This document shows positions 32,435 through 32,871 of a DNA stretch of 32,871 nt, piece after piece. The DNA is from Pseudomonas koreensis (GTDB lineage: Bacteria; Pseudomonadota; Gammaproteobacteria; Pseudomonadales; Pseudomonadaceae). The translations under genes were made by a program, and so were the position numbers. Below the pieces are notes generated by a model. That model saw only the letters and a list, made by a program, of their open reading frames with translations, was not told the DNA's origin and did not search any database. Each line of letters begins with the position of its first letter. Position 1 is the first letter of the stretch. The stretch is from positions 1-32,871 of the forward strand of contig NZ_JAOEJU010000039.1 of NCBI RefSeq assembly GCF_025447595.1, read 5' to 3'.

Positions 32435-32871
32435 TGGCGACGTATGCCGTCGGCGACCTGCAAGGCTGCCTTGAACCACTCAAATGCCTGCTGAAGCAGG
32501 TCGCATTCGATCCGACCCTGGATCGCCTGTGGCTGGTGGGCGATCTGGTCAACCGAGGCCCGCAGTCACTGGAAACCCTGCGCTTTCTTTATGGCATGCG
32601 CGACTCGCTGGTGTGCGTCCTCGGCAATCACGACCTGCACCTGCTGGCCGCAGCGAAGAACATCGAGCGCATGAAGAAGTCCGACACGCTGCGTGAAATC
32701 CTTGAAGCGCCGGACTGCGCCGAACTGATGGAATGGCTGCGCCAGCAGAAACTCATGCACTACGACGAACAGCGCGAAGTGGCCATGGTGCACGCGGGCA
32801 TCCCGCCGCAATGGTCGCTGCGCAAGGCGCTCAAGTACGCTGAAGAAGTCGAGACCGCACTGCGTGACGAC
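32434..32871 (+). CDS. apaH: diadenosine tetraphosphatase, 3' end cut by window
   Basis: The first 146 codons of ApaH, with no stop before the window ends. The metallophosphatase motifs are visible: GDLQGC (residues 7-12), GDLVNRGPQS, LGNHDLHLLA and MVHAGIPP. It cleaves Ap4A symmetrically to two ADP. It overlaps apaG by one base (TGATG), so it is coupled to it. The full enzyme is about 280 residues; the rest lies beyond the window. Confidence 0.95.
   Translation, partial: MATYAVGDLQGCLEPLKCLLKQVAFDPTLDRLWLVGDLVNRGPQSLETLRFLYGMRDSLVCVLGNHDLHLLAAAKNIERMKKSDTLREILEAPDCAELMEWLRQQKLMHYDEQREVAMVHAGIPPQWSLRKALKYAEEVETALRDD

Noticed and set aside
1..32871. A mobile island, defence system or other wholly new multi-gene system
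   Set aside because: All genes fit known Pseudomonas core families in the known order, with even base composition by eye and no integrase, transposase, toxin or phage gene. The novel signals are regulatory rather than a gene system.

Overview
The window is an ordinary, compact, GC-rich chromosomal segment from a Pseudomonas, most likely of the P. fluorescens group. The gene order (HIT, coq7, speD, OsmC, vfr, trpCDG, estA, trpE, gph, rpe, an Agt-type ABC transporter, a two-component system, murU/amgK, lptD-surA-pdxA-rsmA-apaG-apaH) is the known Pseudomonas core order. The many GTGGGAGCGAGC-type palindromes are typical of fluorescent pseudomonads. No phage, insertion sequence, CRISPR array, defence island, tRNA or rRNA is visible. 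Both ends cut genes: an SDR enzyme on the left lacks its start and apaH on the right lacks its end.

Left part (1-4865): an SDR oxidoreductase, a HIT nucleotide hydrolase and coq7 read rightwards. A strong bidirectional terminator separates coq7 from speD, and speD and an OsmC-family gene read leftwards. The cAMP receptor homologue vfr diverges from OsmC, and a lipoate-ligase-like gene converges on vfr.

Tryptophan region (5002-12909): trpG-trpD-trpC form one leftward operon and rpe-gph-trpE another. The autotransporter esterase estA lies between them on the other strand. Both trp operons are preceded by nearly the same leader peptide, which ends in Ala-Arg-Trp-Arg-Trp-Arg-Ala and is followed about 10 nt later by a small GC-rich hairpin. 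Upstream of trpG the leader is a free-standing 28-codon ORF (7648-7734). Upstream of trpE it is in frame with, and forms, the C-terminus of Gph. This is the most interesting signal in the window, because it suggests that the ribosome finishing gph may also sense tryptophan for trpE.

Middle part (13024-22256): an iron-type alcohol dehydrogenase, a four-gene ABC importer (ATPase, binding protein, two permeases) that by order matches agtABCD for 4-aminobutyrate/5-aminovalerate, and a response regulator with its sensor kinase (agtRS-like). The kinase carries its own periplasmic solute-binding-like domain. Paired REP palindromes (REPINs) sit in the gaps, one of them inside the transporter operon between the binding-protein and permease genes.

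Right part (22330-32871): a DUF3530-like secreted protein, then the leftward operon amgK-murU-djlA-like (peptidoglycan sugar recycling plus a membrane J-protein). Diverging from it is the envelope/housekeeping operon lptD-surA-pdxA-rsmA-apaG-apaH, with 1- to 20-nt overlaps between most of its genes. All names are from reading motifs and from remembered synteny; no database search was possible.
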